A DNA stretch of 64,000 nucleotides from Dermabacter sp. (lineage in GTDB: Bacteria > Actinomycetota > Actinomycetes > Actinomycetales > Dermabacteraceae), in NCBI GenBank assembly GCA_030538475.1, contig JAUNTX010000002.1:231026-295025 (forward strand), read 5' to 3'. Within the stretch, counting starts at the first letter, position 1, and the number at the start of each line of letters is the position of its first letter. This document shows, one piece after another, positions 36,296 through 45,000 of the stretch. Both the position numbers and the translations under genes were made by a program. The notes under the pieces are model-generated. The model saw only the letters and a list, made by a program, of their open reading frames with translations. It ran no database searches and was not told the origin of the DNA.

Positions 36296-36324
36296 AGTCT
36301 AGAACCCCGCCTTCGGTGGGTCAA
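36296..36324 (-). promoter_or_regulatory. rpmH promoter
   Basis: Leftward -35 TTGACC (36319-36324) and -10 TAGACT (36296-36301) with exactly 17 bases between them: the best sigma-70-type promoter in the window. It gives a leader of about 115 bases. Confidence 0.8.
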
Positions 36325-36355
36325 CGGTTCCGGGCCCCGCCTCGCGAAGTGTGCC

Positions 36356-36508
36356 TAGAATCTCAGGCCGCTGACCTGGGTCTCCGGGCCGCGCATCGCC
36401 CGTCCACGCCAATCCACACACATTGTGGAAAACATGGTGGATAATCGTGGACGCTGGATGGCGAATCGCCGCCGCACCCCCGATCCCGCCGCCGAGGAGA
36501 CTCTCCCC
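36356..36508 (+). promoter_or_regulatory. dnaA promoter and weak DnaA boxes
   Basis: TAGAAT (36356-36361) is a likely -10. The leader holds DnaA-box-like sequences TGTGGAAAA (36425-36433) and GGTGGATAA (about 36437), suitable for DnaA autoregulation, and ends with GAGGAG before the ATG at 36509. Confidence 0.5.
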
Positions 36509-38074
36509 ATGGACCAGACCGCACCGGCCCGCGATGAGCTGCACAGTCCTGACGACCTCTGGGCTCGGTGCCTGCAGATTCTGAGGGCCGACGAGAGCGT
36601 GTCCGATCGGCACATCGCCTTCCTGACCCTGTCGAGCCTGCGCGGGTTCCTCGACGATACCGCCCTGATCGCGGTGCCGTCGGCCTCCGCAAAGGATCTT
36701 TTCGAGATCAAGATCCCGCGGCAGTTGCGCGACGCGCTCTCCCAGGCCGCCGGGCGCCCCGTGAGTTTCGCCGTGACGGTCGACGAGACGCTCGTGCTCG
36801 CCGGGGATGACGACGACGCCGACCTCGTGGTCTCCTCCCCGTCGGCCGCCCCAGCGCCCGTTCCCGGGGCGGAGCAGCCCGCCTCGCGCTTCACGCGCAC
36901 GGAGTTCTCACCTGCGGATTCGGCACACAGTGTGTATAACCCTGTGGATAACCAGCCCGTCGGTAGCGACGCCCCCCACGATCCGGCCGCGGGCTCCACC
37001 TCGACGCTCGGCAACGGCTCCCGACTCAACTCGAAGTACACATTCGATACGTTCGTGGTGGGCTCCTCGAACCGCTTCGCCCAGGCCGCCGCCTACGCCG
37101 TCGCCGAACAGCCTGCGCTCGCCTACAACCCGCTGTTCATCTACGGAGGCTCGGGCCTCGGCAAAACCCACCTCCTGCACGCCACCGGCCACTACGCCGA
37201 ACGCCTGCACCCGAACATCCAGGTGCGCTACGTGAACTCGGAGGAGTTCACGAACGACTTCATCAACTCGGTCCAGTCCGGCCAGTTCGGCCGCGCCCAG
37301 GAGTTCCAGCGACGCTACCGCGACATCGACATCCTCCTGATCGACGACATCCAGTTCCTGCAGCGCGCCCCGGAGACAATGGAGGCCTTCTTCCACACCT
37401 TCAATACGCTGCACAACGCGAACAAGCAGATCGTCATCACCTCCGATCTGCCGCCGAAGCAGCTGGGCGGCTTCGAGGATCGGATGCGGTCGCGCTTCGA
37501 GATGGGCCTCATGACCGACGTGCAGCCGCCGGATCTCGAAACCCGCATCGCCATCCTGCGCAAGAAGGTCGCGGCCGAAGGCAACGACGAAGTGCCCCAC
37601 GAGGTCCTCGAATACATCGCGGAAAACATCTCGACCAACATCCGGGAGCTCGAAGGGGCGCTCATCCGCGTCCAGGCCCTGCACTCCCTCTCGCGGGCCC
37701 CGATGGACGTGGCGCTCGCCGAAAGCGTGCTCAAGGACCTGCTCACCCACGACGGCGCGGCGGAAATCACCGCGAGCGTCATCATCGCCGAGACGGCCTC
37801 CTACTTCGGCATGAGCGTCGACGACATCAAGGGAACGGCCCGCACGCGCGCCCTCGTGACCGCGCGCCAGATCGCAATGTACCTGTGCCGCGAGCTCACC
37901 GAGATGCCGCTCATGGCGATTGGCGCCGAGTTCGGCGGGCGCGACCACACCACCGTGATCCACGCGAACAAGAAGGTCTCCCACCTCATGAAGGAGCGAC
38001 GGGCGCTCTTCAACCAGGTCACCGAGCTCACGGCCCGCGTGAAGTCCAACGCGCAAGAGCAGGCGCGGCACTAA
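36509..38074 (+). CDS. dnaA: Chromosomal replication initiator DnaA
   Basis: The 521-residue initiator has domain I (about 1-85, LHSPDDLWARCLQILRADE), a linker (about 85-175), the AAA+ domain with Walker A GGSGLGKTHLLHA (about 210-222) and Walker B ILLIDDIQFL, and the DNA-binding domain with GRDHTTVIHANKKV. I chose the ATG at 36509, with GAGGAG nine bases upstream; two earlier in-frame starts (36425 GTG, 36458 ATG) fall in DnaA-box-rich leader sequence. The linker codons for VYNPVDN contain TGTGTATAA and a perfect TGTGGATAA box. Confidence 0.95.
   Translation: MDQTAPARDELHSPDDLWARCLQILRADESVSDRHIAFLTLSSLRGFLDDTALIAVPSASAKDLFEIKIPRQLRDALSQAAGRPVSFAVTVDETLVLAGDDDDADLVVSSPSAAPAPVPGAEQPASRFTRTEFSPADSAHSVYNPVDNQPVGSDAPHDPAAGSTSTLGNGSRLNSKYTFDTFVVGSSNRFAQAAAYAVAEQPALAYNPLFIYGGSGLGKTHLLHATGHYAERLHPNIQVRYVNSEEFTNDFINSVQSGQFGRAQEFQRRYRDIDILLIDDIQFLQRAPETMEAFFHTFNTLHNANKQIVITSDLPPKQLGGFEDRMRSRFEMGLMTDVQPPDLETRIAILRKKVAAEGNDEVPHEVLEYIAENISTNIRELEGALIRVQALHSLSRAPMDVALAESVLKDLLTHDGAAEITASVIIAETASYFGMSVDDIKGTARTRALVTARQIAMYLCRELTEMPLMAIGAEFGGRDHTTVIHANKKVSHLMKERRALFNQVTELTARVKSNAQEQARH
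36931..36951 (-). repeat. DnaA boxes inside the dnaA coding region
   Basis: TGTGTATAA (36931-36939, one mismatch) and TGTGGATAA (36943-36951, perfect) lie 12 bases apart in the poorly conserved linker of dnaA. Confidence 0.6.
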
Positions 38075-38503
38075 CAACACCCCAGCTCGCAAGGGCGTCA
38101 TCCACCATTGTGGACAACATTGTGGATAATGTGGATGGACGGCAGAGCCATTGTGAGCGGCCATCACCCGGCCGGAGCGTCACCGCGTGGTTCATGCCCA
38201 GTGCGTCAACAGCGCACGGCCGATCCGCCCACCGAATCCGAATCGTGTAGTTCTTGGCCTGACCTCGATAAAGACCGGTTGTCCACAGGATCAACAGTCG
38301 TAATTAAGGTGGTTCGTTAACGAATGATCCTTGGGAGTGTGGACAGCCGCCGGTGAGCGACGGCGCTGCGCGCCAGGCCCTGACCACGATGAGGATCTGG
38401 AATCACACGGGTGTTATTTGAGGCGGGGCGAGCGCGGGGGAAAGCGGATAGGGTGGGTCCGGTACAACGGGCGAGCGCCCTTGAGATACGAAGGAGCCCG
38501 ACG
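38075..38503. other. oriC: replication origin between dnaA and dnaN
   Basis: Perfect DnaA boxes: TGTGGACAA (38109-38117), TGTGGATAA (38121-38129) and TTGTCCACA (38279-38287). Weaker: TGTGGATGG (38130-38138) and TGTGGACAG (38338-38346). An AT-rich stretch (TAATTAA at 38301-38307 and the palindrome TTCGTTAACGAA at 38313-38324) is the likely unwinding element. The dnaN end has a TAGGGT -10-like element (38449-38454) and AAGGAG before the start. Fewer perfect boxes are seen than in some actinobacterial origins, while others lie in the parS region. Confidence 0.85.
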
Positions 38504-39622
38504 GTGAAATTCCATATTGACCGCGATGTGCTGAACGACGCCGTCTCGTGGGCAACCCGCACGCTTCCCGTGCGTCCCGCCATGCCGATCCTCCAGGGCG
38601 TGCGCATCGTCGCGACGCCCGGCGAACTGAAGTTCTCCACGTTCGACTACGAGGTCAGCGCCCACATCACGGTCGAAGCCGAGGTGGATGAGCCCGGCGA
38701 TGTCCTCGTCCAGGGCAAGATGCTCTCCGAAATCGTGCGCGCCATGCCCCACAAGCCCGTGTCCGTGGCGCTCGAAGGCACCAAGGTGGACATCCTGTGC
38801 GGCTCGTCCCGCTTCACCCTCGCCACCCTGCCGGTTGAGGAATACCCCCTCCTGCCGGAGATGCCTCCCGTCCAGGGATCCGTCGATTCCACGACGTTCG
38901 CCCAGGCCATCGGCCAGGTCTCCGTGGCCGCGAGCAAAGACGACGTGGTGCCCCTGCTCACCGGCGTCAAGATCTCGATCGAGGGCGAACGCGTCACGAT
39001 GGCCGCGACCGACCGCTACCGCCTCGCCGTCCGCGAGTTCACGTGGAACCCGTCGACCCCGTCGGCCTCCCTCACCGCGCTCGTGCGCTCGCGCACCCTC
39101 ACCGAAGTGGCCCGCTCCCTCACCGGCGGCAACGTGGACCTCGCGCTGTCCACCGGCGACGGCGCCCACCTCATCGGCTTTGAGGCCAGCGGCCGCCGCA
39201 CCACCTCGACCCTCGTCGATGGCGACTACCCGCCCGTGCATCGCCTGTTCCCCGAGGTCACGCCCTACACCGTGAGCGTCGCCACCGGCCCCCTCATCGA
39301 GGCGGTCAAGCGCGTGAGCCTCGTGGCCGAACGCAACACCCCCGTGCGCCTCACCTTCTCCGAAGGCCAGGTCGCCCTCGAAGCGGGCGCGGGAGACGAC
39401 GCCCAGGCGAGCGAAGTCCTCGAAGCCCACGTGGAAGGCGGCGACCTCATCGTCGGCTACAACTCGGGCTTCCTGCTCGACGGCCTCGGCGCGCTCGGCA
39501 CCGACTTCGCGCACTTCTCCCTGCCCGATTCGATCAAGCCGTCCGTCATGCGGCCCCAGGAATCGCTCGAGCAGGCGCCGGGCGATTCGTACCGCTACCT
39601 CATCATGCCGATGCGCGTGTGA
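38504..39622 (+). CDS. dnaN: DNA polymerase III subunit beta (sliding clamp)
   Basis: The 372-residue protein forms the ring clamp. Three clamp domains are recognisable: MKFHIDRDVLNDAVSWATRT, ATDRYRLAVREF in domain 2, and the C-terminus SYRYLIMPMRV, the usual peptide-binding end. It starts at GTG 38504 with AAGGAG seven bases upstream; the longer open frame to 38411 is not used. Confidence 0.96.
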   Translation: MKFHIDRDVLNDAVSWATRTLPVRPAMPILQGVRIVATPGELKFSTFDYEVSAHITVEAEVDEPGDVLVQGKMLSEIVRAMPHKPVSVALEGTKVDILCGSSRFTLATLPVEEYPLLPEMPPVQGSVDSTTFAQAIGQVSVAASKDDVVPLLTGVKISIEGERVTMAATDRYRLAVREFTWNPSTPSASLTALVRSRTLTEVARSLTGGNVDLALSTGDGAHLIGFEASGRRTTSTLVDGDYPPVHRLFPEVTPYTVSVATGPLIEAVKRVSLVAERNTPVRLTFSEGQVALEAGAGDDAQASEVLEAHVEGGDLIVGYNSGFLLDGLGALGTDFAHFSLPDSIKPSVMRPQESLEQAPGDSYRYLIMPMRV

Positions 39623-39664
39623 GGCCGCCGGCCCGCACACCACCACCGCGAGCACTCCGCAGCC

Positions 39665-41026
39665 ATGTACCTCAAGGCGCTTGAGCTCACCCACTACCGC
39701 TCCTACGATTCGCAAACCCTCACCTTCGCCCCCGGCATCACGATCTTCGTGGGAGCGAACGGGCAGGGAAAAACGAACCTCGTCGAAGCGGTCTGGTACC
39801 TCGCCACCCTCGCCTCCCACCGCGTCTCCCACGACGGCGCCCTCGTCATGCGCGGCCACCCGTCGGCGATCATCCGAGCCCTGTTCTCGCGCGCCGAGCG
39901 CGACCTGCGCGTCGATCTGCAGATCACGCCCGGCCGCGCCAACGAGGTGCGGCTCCAGGGCAAGGCGCTTGCCCGCCCCCGCGACGTGCTCGGCCACGTG
40001 CGCGCCGTCCTCTTCGCGCCCGAAGACCTCGCCCTCGTCAAGGGCGACCCCGAAGGACGCCGCCGCTTTCTTGACGAGATCCTCTTCGAGATCGCGCCCC
40101 GATTCGCGAGCATCAAGGCCGATTTCGACCGGGTGCTCAAGCAGCGCAATCACCTGCTCAAGCAGATCCGCGCCGACCAGCGCCGGGCCGCGCGCCGCCC
40201 CGCCACGAGCGACGCCGACGCCCCCCGGGCCCGCACCCGGCCCGACGGCCCCCGCGACATCGGGGGCATGGACCCCGCCGAGGCCGCCGCCTCCACGCTC
40301 AGCGTGTGGGACGAACAGCTGGCCCGCACCGGCGCCGAACTCATGCGCGCCCGCCTGCACCTCGTGAACCGGCTGCGCCCCCACGTGGGCTACTCCTACA
40401 TGCGGGTCGCCACCGACGACGGCGCCGATCCGAACCTGGGCCTCGGCCCCGCCGACCGCGGCCAGGTGCGCAGCCCCGCGAGCATCCACTACAGCTCGAG
40501 CGTGCTCGAGACCGGCGCGAGCGAGGGTGAGGACGGGATCATTCCCCCCGCCCTGCCGAGCGCCGCCCAGCTCTATGCCGCCCTGCTCACCGCGATTGGC
40601 GAGCGGCGCAGCGAGGACATCGAGCGCGGCGTGACCCTCGTGGGCCCCCACCGCGATGACCTCGAGATCATCCTGCACGACTTCCCCGCCAAGGGATATG
40701 CGAGCCACGGCGAATCGTGGTCGCTCGCCCTGGCGCTCCGCCTCGGCTCCTACGACCTCCTCACCATCGAAGAGGGGGACCTGGGCGACGGCGAGCCGAT
40801 CCTCATCCTCGACGATGTGTTCTCCGAACTCGACGTTCAGCGCCGCGAACGGCTCGGCCGCATCATCACGGGCGCCGCCCAGGTGCTCATCACCACCGCG
40901 AACGACTCCGATATCCCCGCCTCCCTCGGCGGCGACGCGCGGATCATCGACGTTGCGCGCGGGACCGCGACGCCTCGTGCTGACGCGCCCCGCGCCGGGG
41001 ACGTGGGCGGGGGCGGGTGGCGATGA
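39665..41026 (+). CDS. recF: DNA replication/repair protein RecF
   Basis: RecF loads RecA at gaps. The 453-residue protein has Walker A GANGQGKTN (30-38), RSYDSQTLTFAPG, VLFAPEDLALVKGDPEGRRRFLD, and Walker B LILDDVFSELDVQRRERL. It is longer than usual (about 360-400) through a charged insert near 175-205 (Arg/Ala/Asp/Pro-rich), an inserted loop before IHYSSSV, and a Gly-rich tail. Its stop overlaps the following start (ATGA). Confidence 0.94.
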   Translation: MYLKALELTHYRSYDSQTLTFAPGITIFVGANGQGKTNLVEAVWYLATLASHRVSHDGALVMRGHPSAIIRALFSRAERDLRVDLQITPGRANEVRLQGKALARPRDVLGHVRAVLFAPEDLALVKGDPEGRRRFLDEILFEIAPRFASIKADFDRVLKQRNHLLKQIRADQRRAARRPATSDADAPRARTRPDGPRDIGGMDPAEAAASTLSVWDEQLARTGAELMRARLHLVNRLRPHVGYSYMRVATDDGADPNLGLGPADRGQVRSPASIHYSSSVLETGASEGEDGIIPPALPSAAQLYAALLTAIGERRSEDIERGVTLVGPHRDDLEIILHDFPAKGYASHGESWSLALALRLGSYDLLTIEEGDLGDGEPILILDDVFSELDVQRRERLGRIITGAAQVLITTANDSDIPASLGGDARIIDVARGTATPRADAPRAGDVGGGGWR

Positions 41027-41790
41027 GGGAGCCGATCAACCCCTACGCGCTCGGCACGTGGAACGGCGAGCGGGTGAGCGCGGCGAACGGTGGAGCCGCG
41101 CGGGTGGCGGGAGCCGACGGGACACGAGGGGCCGACGGACAGCGGGGCACTGACAGACAGGGCGGGAGCCCGCGAGAAGGGCGAGCCGACCACGGCGCCG
41201 AGGCCGATCACGGGGCAGGCGAGGACGACGCCCCCTGGATCATCGCGCGTGACGAGAGCGCCCGCGTGAGCGACTTTTCCCGGCCCGACGAGTTCGGGCG
41301 CCGCGCCCTCAACCACGCGCGCGCCGTCGCGAAGAAGAACGGCTACGTGCCGCGCGCCCGCGTGCGCCGCGGCACCGGTAACCCGCGCGACCGCTCGAGC
41401 AGCGCGCCCGGCTACTCGGGGGCGCGGCCCGATCCGCGCGACCCTCAGAAGATCGGCGACGTGCTCTCGAAGGTGCTCGGCGAACTGGGCTGGGACGACG
41501 GCCTCAGCACGGGCCGCGTCATCGCGGACTGGGAGGGGATCGTCGGCCCCGCGATTGCCGATCACTGCCGGATCGTCAGCTTCGAGGACGGAATCTTGCA
41601 GGTGAGCGCCGATTCATCGGCCTGGGCGGCGCAGCTGCGAATGCTCACGCCGCAGCTCATCACCCGCATCCACGAACACGTGGGCAGGCACGTGATCGAC
41701 GAGCTGCGCGTGGCCGGTCCCGCGGCCGTGCGCTGGAAAAAGGGCAAGCGCAGCGTCACCTGGCAGGGCCCCCGCGACACCTACGGATAG
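41023..41790 (+). CDS. DUF721 protein (DciA-like helicase-loading factor)
   Basis: The 255-residue protein carries a C-terminal DUF721 domain (about 140-255: KIGDVLSKVLGELGWDD, RVIADWEGIVGPAIADHC, AAQLRMLTPQLITRIHEHVG). DUF721 defines DciA, a factor that helps load the replicative helicase DnaB in bacteria without DnaC. It is the counterpart of Rv0004. The N-terminal 95 residues are a disordered Gly/Ala/Asp/Arg stretch containing repeats of ADG encoded by GCCGACGG. The ATG overlaps the recF stop. Confidence 0.88.
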   Translation: MREPINPYALGTWNGERVSAANGGAARVAGADGTRGADGQRGTDRQGGSPREGRADHGAEADHGAGEDDAPWIIARDESARVSDFSRPDEFGRRALNHARAVAKKNGYVPRARVRRGTGNPRDRSSSAPGYSGARPDPRDPQKIGDVLSKVLGELGWDDGLSTGRVIADWEGIVGPAIADHCRIVSFEDGILQVSADSSAWAAQLRMLTPQLITRIHEHVGRHVIDELRVAGPAAVRWKKGKRSVTWQGPRDTYG

Positions 41791-41818
41791 GGGCCTGCCG
41801 CGCCTGAGTCCAGGCCCC
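41790..41818 (+). terminator. Possible terminator after the DUF721 gene
   Basis: GGGGCCTG (41790-41797) pairs perfectly with CAGGCCCC (41811-41818). There is no T-tract, so termination is uncertain. Confidence 0.35.
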
Positions 41819-41923
41819 GCGGCACGTGCCAACAGTGGCGGAATCCGGGGCCGGGCAGCCGTCGGCCCCGTGAATGCGTGTGAACCCACCACACGGTTAC
41901 CGAACAGACATTTGTGAGACGGG

Positions 41924-41953
41924 CTGACAGGGAGGTGATCTCTGCCATAGTAT
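41924..41953 (+). promoter_or_regulatory. Promoter of the LPXTG protease gene
   Basis: CTGACA (41924-41929) and TAGTAT (41948-41953) with 18 bases between them form a good promoter. The leader to the GTG at 42055 is about 95 bases and ends in GAGGAGA. Confidence 0.6.
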
Positions 41954-42054
41954 GCCGAAGGGAGACGACCTTGCCCTTCCTCCGGAGTGCCACCCCACAC
42001 CGATGCCAGGTCTGATCCTGTCCCGACCCCGCATCGATCTCGAGGAGAGATTCT

Positions 42055-45000
42055 GTGTCTCCAGGCCTCCCGAAAAGAGTGCTCGCACTCCTAACCTCCA
42101 CACTCCTCGCCGCCACCCTAGCGGCCCCCGCGGCCCTCGCCTCCCCGGCAGAACCCGCCCCCGACACCCAGGGCGCCGAACAGTCGAGCCCGAGCGTGCA
42201 CCAGCGCGCCATCATCGACAAGCTCCTGGCCGAATCCCCAGAAACCCCGAGCGACGAACGCGTCCGCGTCATCGTCATGCTCGACAATCAGCCCACCTCG
42301 CCGAGCGAGAGCGGGGAGCGCAACCTGCTCGCCGCCCAGGGCCAGCTCCTGTCCACGTGGAGCACGAAATACGACCTCACCGTTGACCGCCAGTTCGGCT
42401 ACCTGGTCAACGGCTTCAGCGCCGAGATGCCGGCGGACGAGATGGCGAACCTGGCGCTCGAGCCCGAGGTCGCCTCCGTCAAGCGCGAGCGCCTCTACGA
42501 ACAGACCGAGCACGCCGCCCGCGACCTCCAGGGCGTGCCCGCCGCGCTCGAAGGCTACGACGTGGACGGCACCGGCACGGTCATCTCCATCATCGACTCC
42601 GGCGTGGACTCCAAGCACCCCGACCTGCGACTCGATAACTGCGCGGATGCGAAGATTCAGTCGATCAACACCGCGGAAACCGCGGGCGACTTCACGTGCA
42701 AGGTGCCCACCGGCTACAACTACGCCGACGAAAACTTCGAGGTGCAGGACTACACCACGAGCCAGCACGGCCAGCACGTGGCCGGTATCGCGGCGGCCAA
42801 CGGCTCCGACGGCGACACCCCCGACTTCGGCACGAGCGGCCGCATCGACGGCGCCGCCCCGAACGCGCAGCTGCTCGCCATGAAGGTGTTCTCGAACGAC
42901 CCGGCGATCTCCCGCTTCGCGCAGGACTCCGACATCATCGCCGCCATCGAAGACTCCGTGAAGCTCGATGCGGATGTCATCAACATGTCGCTCGGTTCTC
43001 CGAACGGCCTGCGCGATTCCTCCGACGGCGCCTACCGGGCGATTGACGCGGCGCGCGACGAGGGCGTCCTCACCGTCATCGCGGCCGGCAACGACGGCCA
43101 GAACTTCTCCCTCACGGGCGGCCCGGACGATCTGTTCGGCCGGTTCGACGACGGCACGGTCGGCCAGCCCGCCGTGCAGGGCGCCTCGCTTGCCGTCGCC
43201 TCGATCGACAACTCGGGCGTGACCGTGCCGCTTGGCTTCCTCGGTGAGGGCGCCAACGAGGTGCGCTTCAGCTACATGACCGCGGTCGGCACCCCCGACG
43301 GCGCCGGGCACCCCGTCACCTACGTGGGGCTCGGCCGCGATGAGGACTTCGCCGCGGATGCGGACCTCACGGGACGCTACGCGCTCATCCAGCGCGGCGA
43401 GATCTCGTTCGCCGACAAGTTCCAGAACGCGATTGACCGAGGCGCCACGGGCGTCGTCGTCTTCAATAGCGCCGCGGGCGGCGACGCCTACGTGGGCATG
43501 GCCGGTGTCGAAAACTTCCAGGTGTTCGGCGCCGGGCTCACCCACGGCGACGGCCTGCGCATGGTCGAGGCCCTCGAGGCGAATCCCGATCTTCAGATCC
43601 GCTTCACGGACACCCTGGGCGTCCAGCCCAGCCCGACCAGCCTGACGCCCAGCAGCTTCACCTCGTGGGGCACCACGAACGAACTGGACTTCAAGCCGGA
43701 AATCTCGGGGATCGGCGGCAACGTCTACTCGACCGTCGGCACGGACGGGTATGGCACGAAGAGCGGTACGTCGATGGCCTCGCCGAACGTGGCCGGGCTC
43801 TCCGCCCTCATGTTCGAGGGGTTCAAGGAGCGCTACCCGAACCTGTCCAGCACCGAGCGCGTGGATCTCATTAAGACCACGCTCATGAACACGGCGCAGA
43901 TTCCCGTCAATGAGGCCGGAGTTCCGTTCGCTCCCCGCCAGGTGGGTGCGGGCCTCGCCCGCGTGGACCTGGCCCTCGGGACCGACGTAACCGCGACCGT
44001 TGATGGTGAGGCGTCGGTGGCGCTGCGCGAGGTCAATGCCCCGACGAGCTTCACCGTGACCCTCACGAACCGCGGAGCGAAGGACGTGAGCTACCAGGTT
44101 CCCGCGCAGACCGTGCTGAAGGAGACCAACGACGCCCGCGCCACCACCCGCTCCGTCGTCGCCTCCGACACGCTCACGGCCTCCGCGGAGACCGTGACCG
44201 TTCCCGCGGGCGGCACGGCGACCGTGAGCTTCACTCTCGCGCCGGACACCTCCAGCACGCACTTCGTGCAGGGCTGGGCGCAGCTGACCGCCACGACCGA
44301 CGGCGCCTCCGACCTCGCGGTTCCCTACCTCGGGTTCGTGGGCGACTGGAACGCCGAACAGATCGTCCAGGATCCCGGCGAGCTCTGGACCGAGGGCGCG
44401 ATTAACGCGACCACCGGGCTCCTCGGTTCGCTCGGCGCCAACAACCTGGCCATGACCGGCAGCTACGGCGAGCTCGCGCTGTCGCCGAACGGCGACGGCA
44501 TGCTCGATGCGGTGGTGCCGAACCTGCTGCTCATGCGTAACGCCGACGAGGCTCAGTACGAGATCCTCGACAGCAGTGGCGCGGTCGTGGTCGAGGTGGG
44601 CCGCGACGAAAACCTTCGCCGCGCGAGCGGCAGCGCCGTGGCCAGCGCCACCTCGCCGGGCCAGCTGACCGAAACCGGGCGCCGCTACGGCGGCTACGTG
44701 TGGAACGCCGAGGAAGGGGCCGACAAGGCCCTCGCCGACGGAAAGTACACGTACCGGGTGAAGACTCGCCTTGGCGAGGGCTTCGACTGGCAGAACACGG
44801 ATTTTCTCTTCACGGTGGATACGACGGCACCCGCGGTGACGATCGATTCCAGGACGCCCACGAGCGTCACCTTCACGGTGAACGAGCACGGCTCGGGCCT
44901 GCTCGAGGCGCCGGGGGCGTATGACCCCGCGAACGGGGAATTGCCCGTGCAGCTCGTCAGCCGCAACGCGGACCTCTCGGTCACGACCTGGACGGCGACC

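Noticed and set aside
39041..39056. TTCACGTGGAAC inside dnaN resembling parS
   Set aside because: Only the centre and one arm match, and the bases are explained by the coding sequence for EFTWNP.
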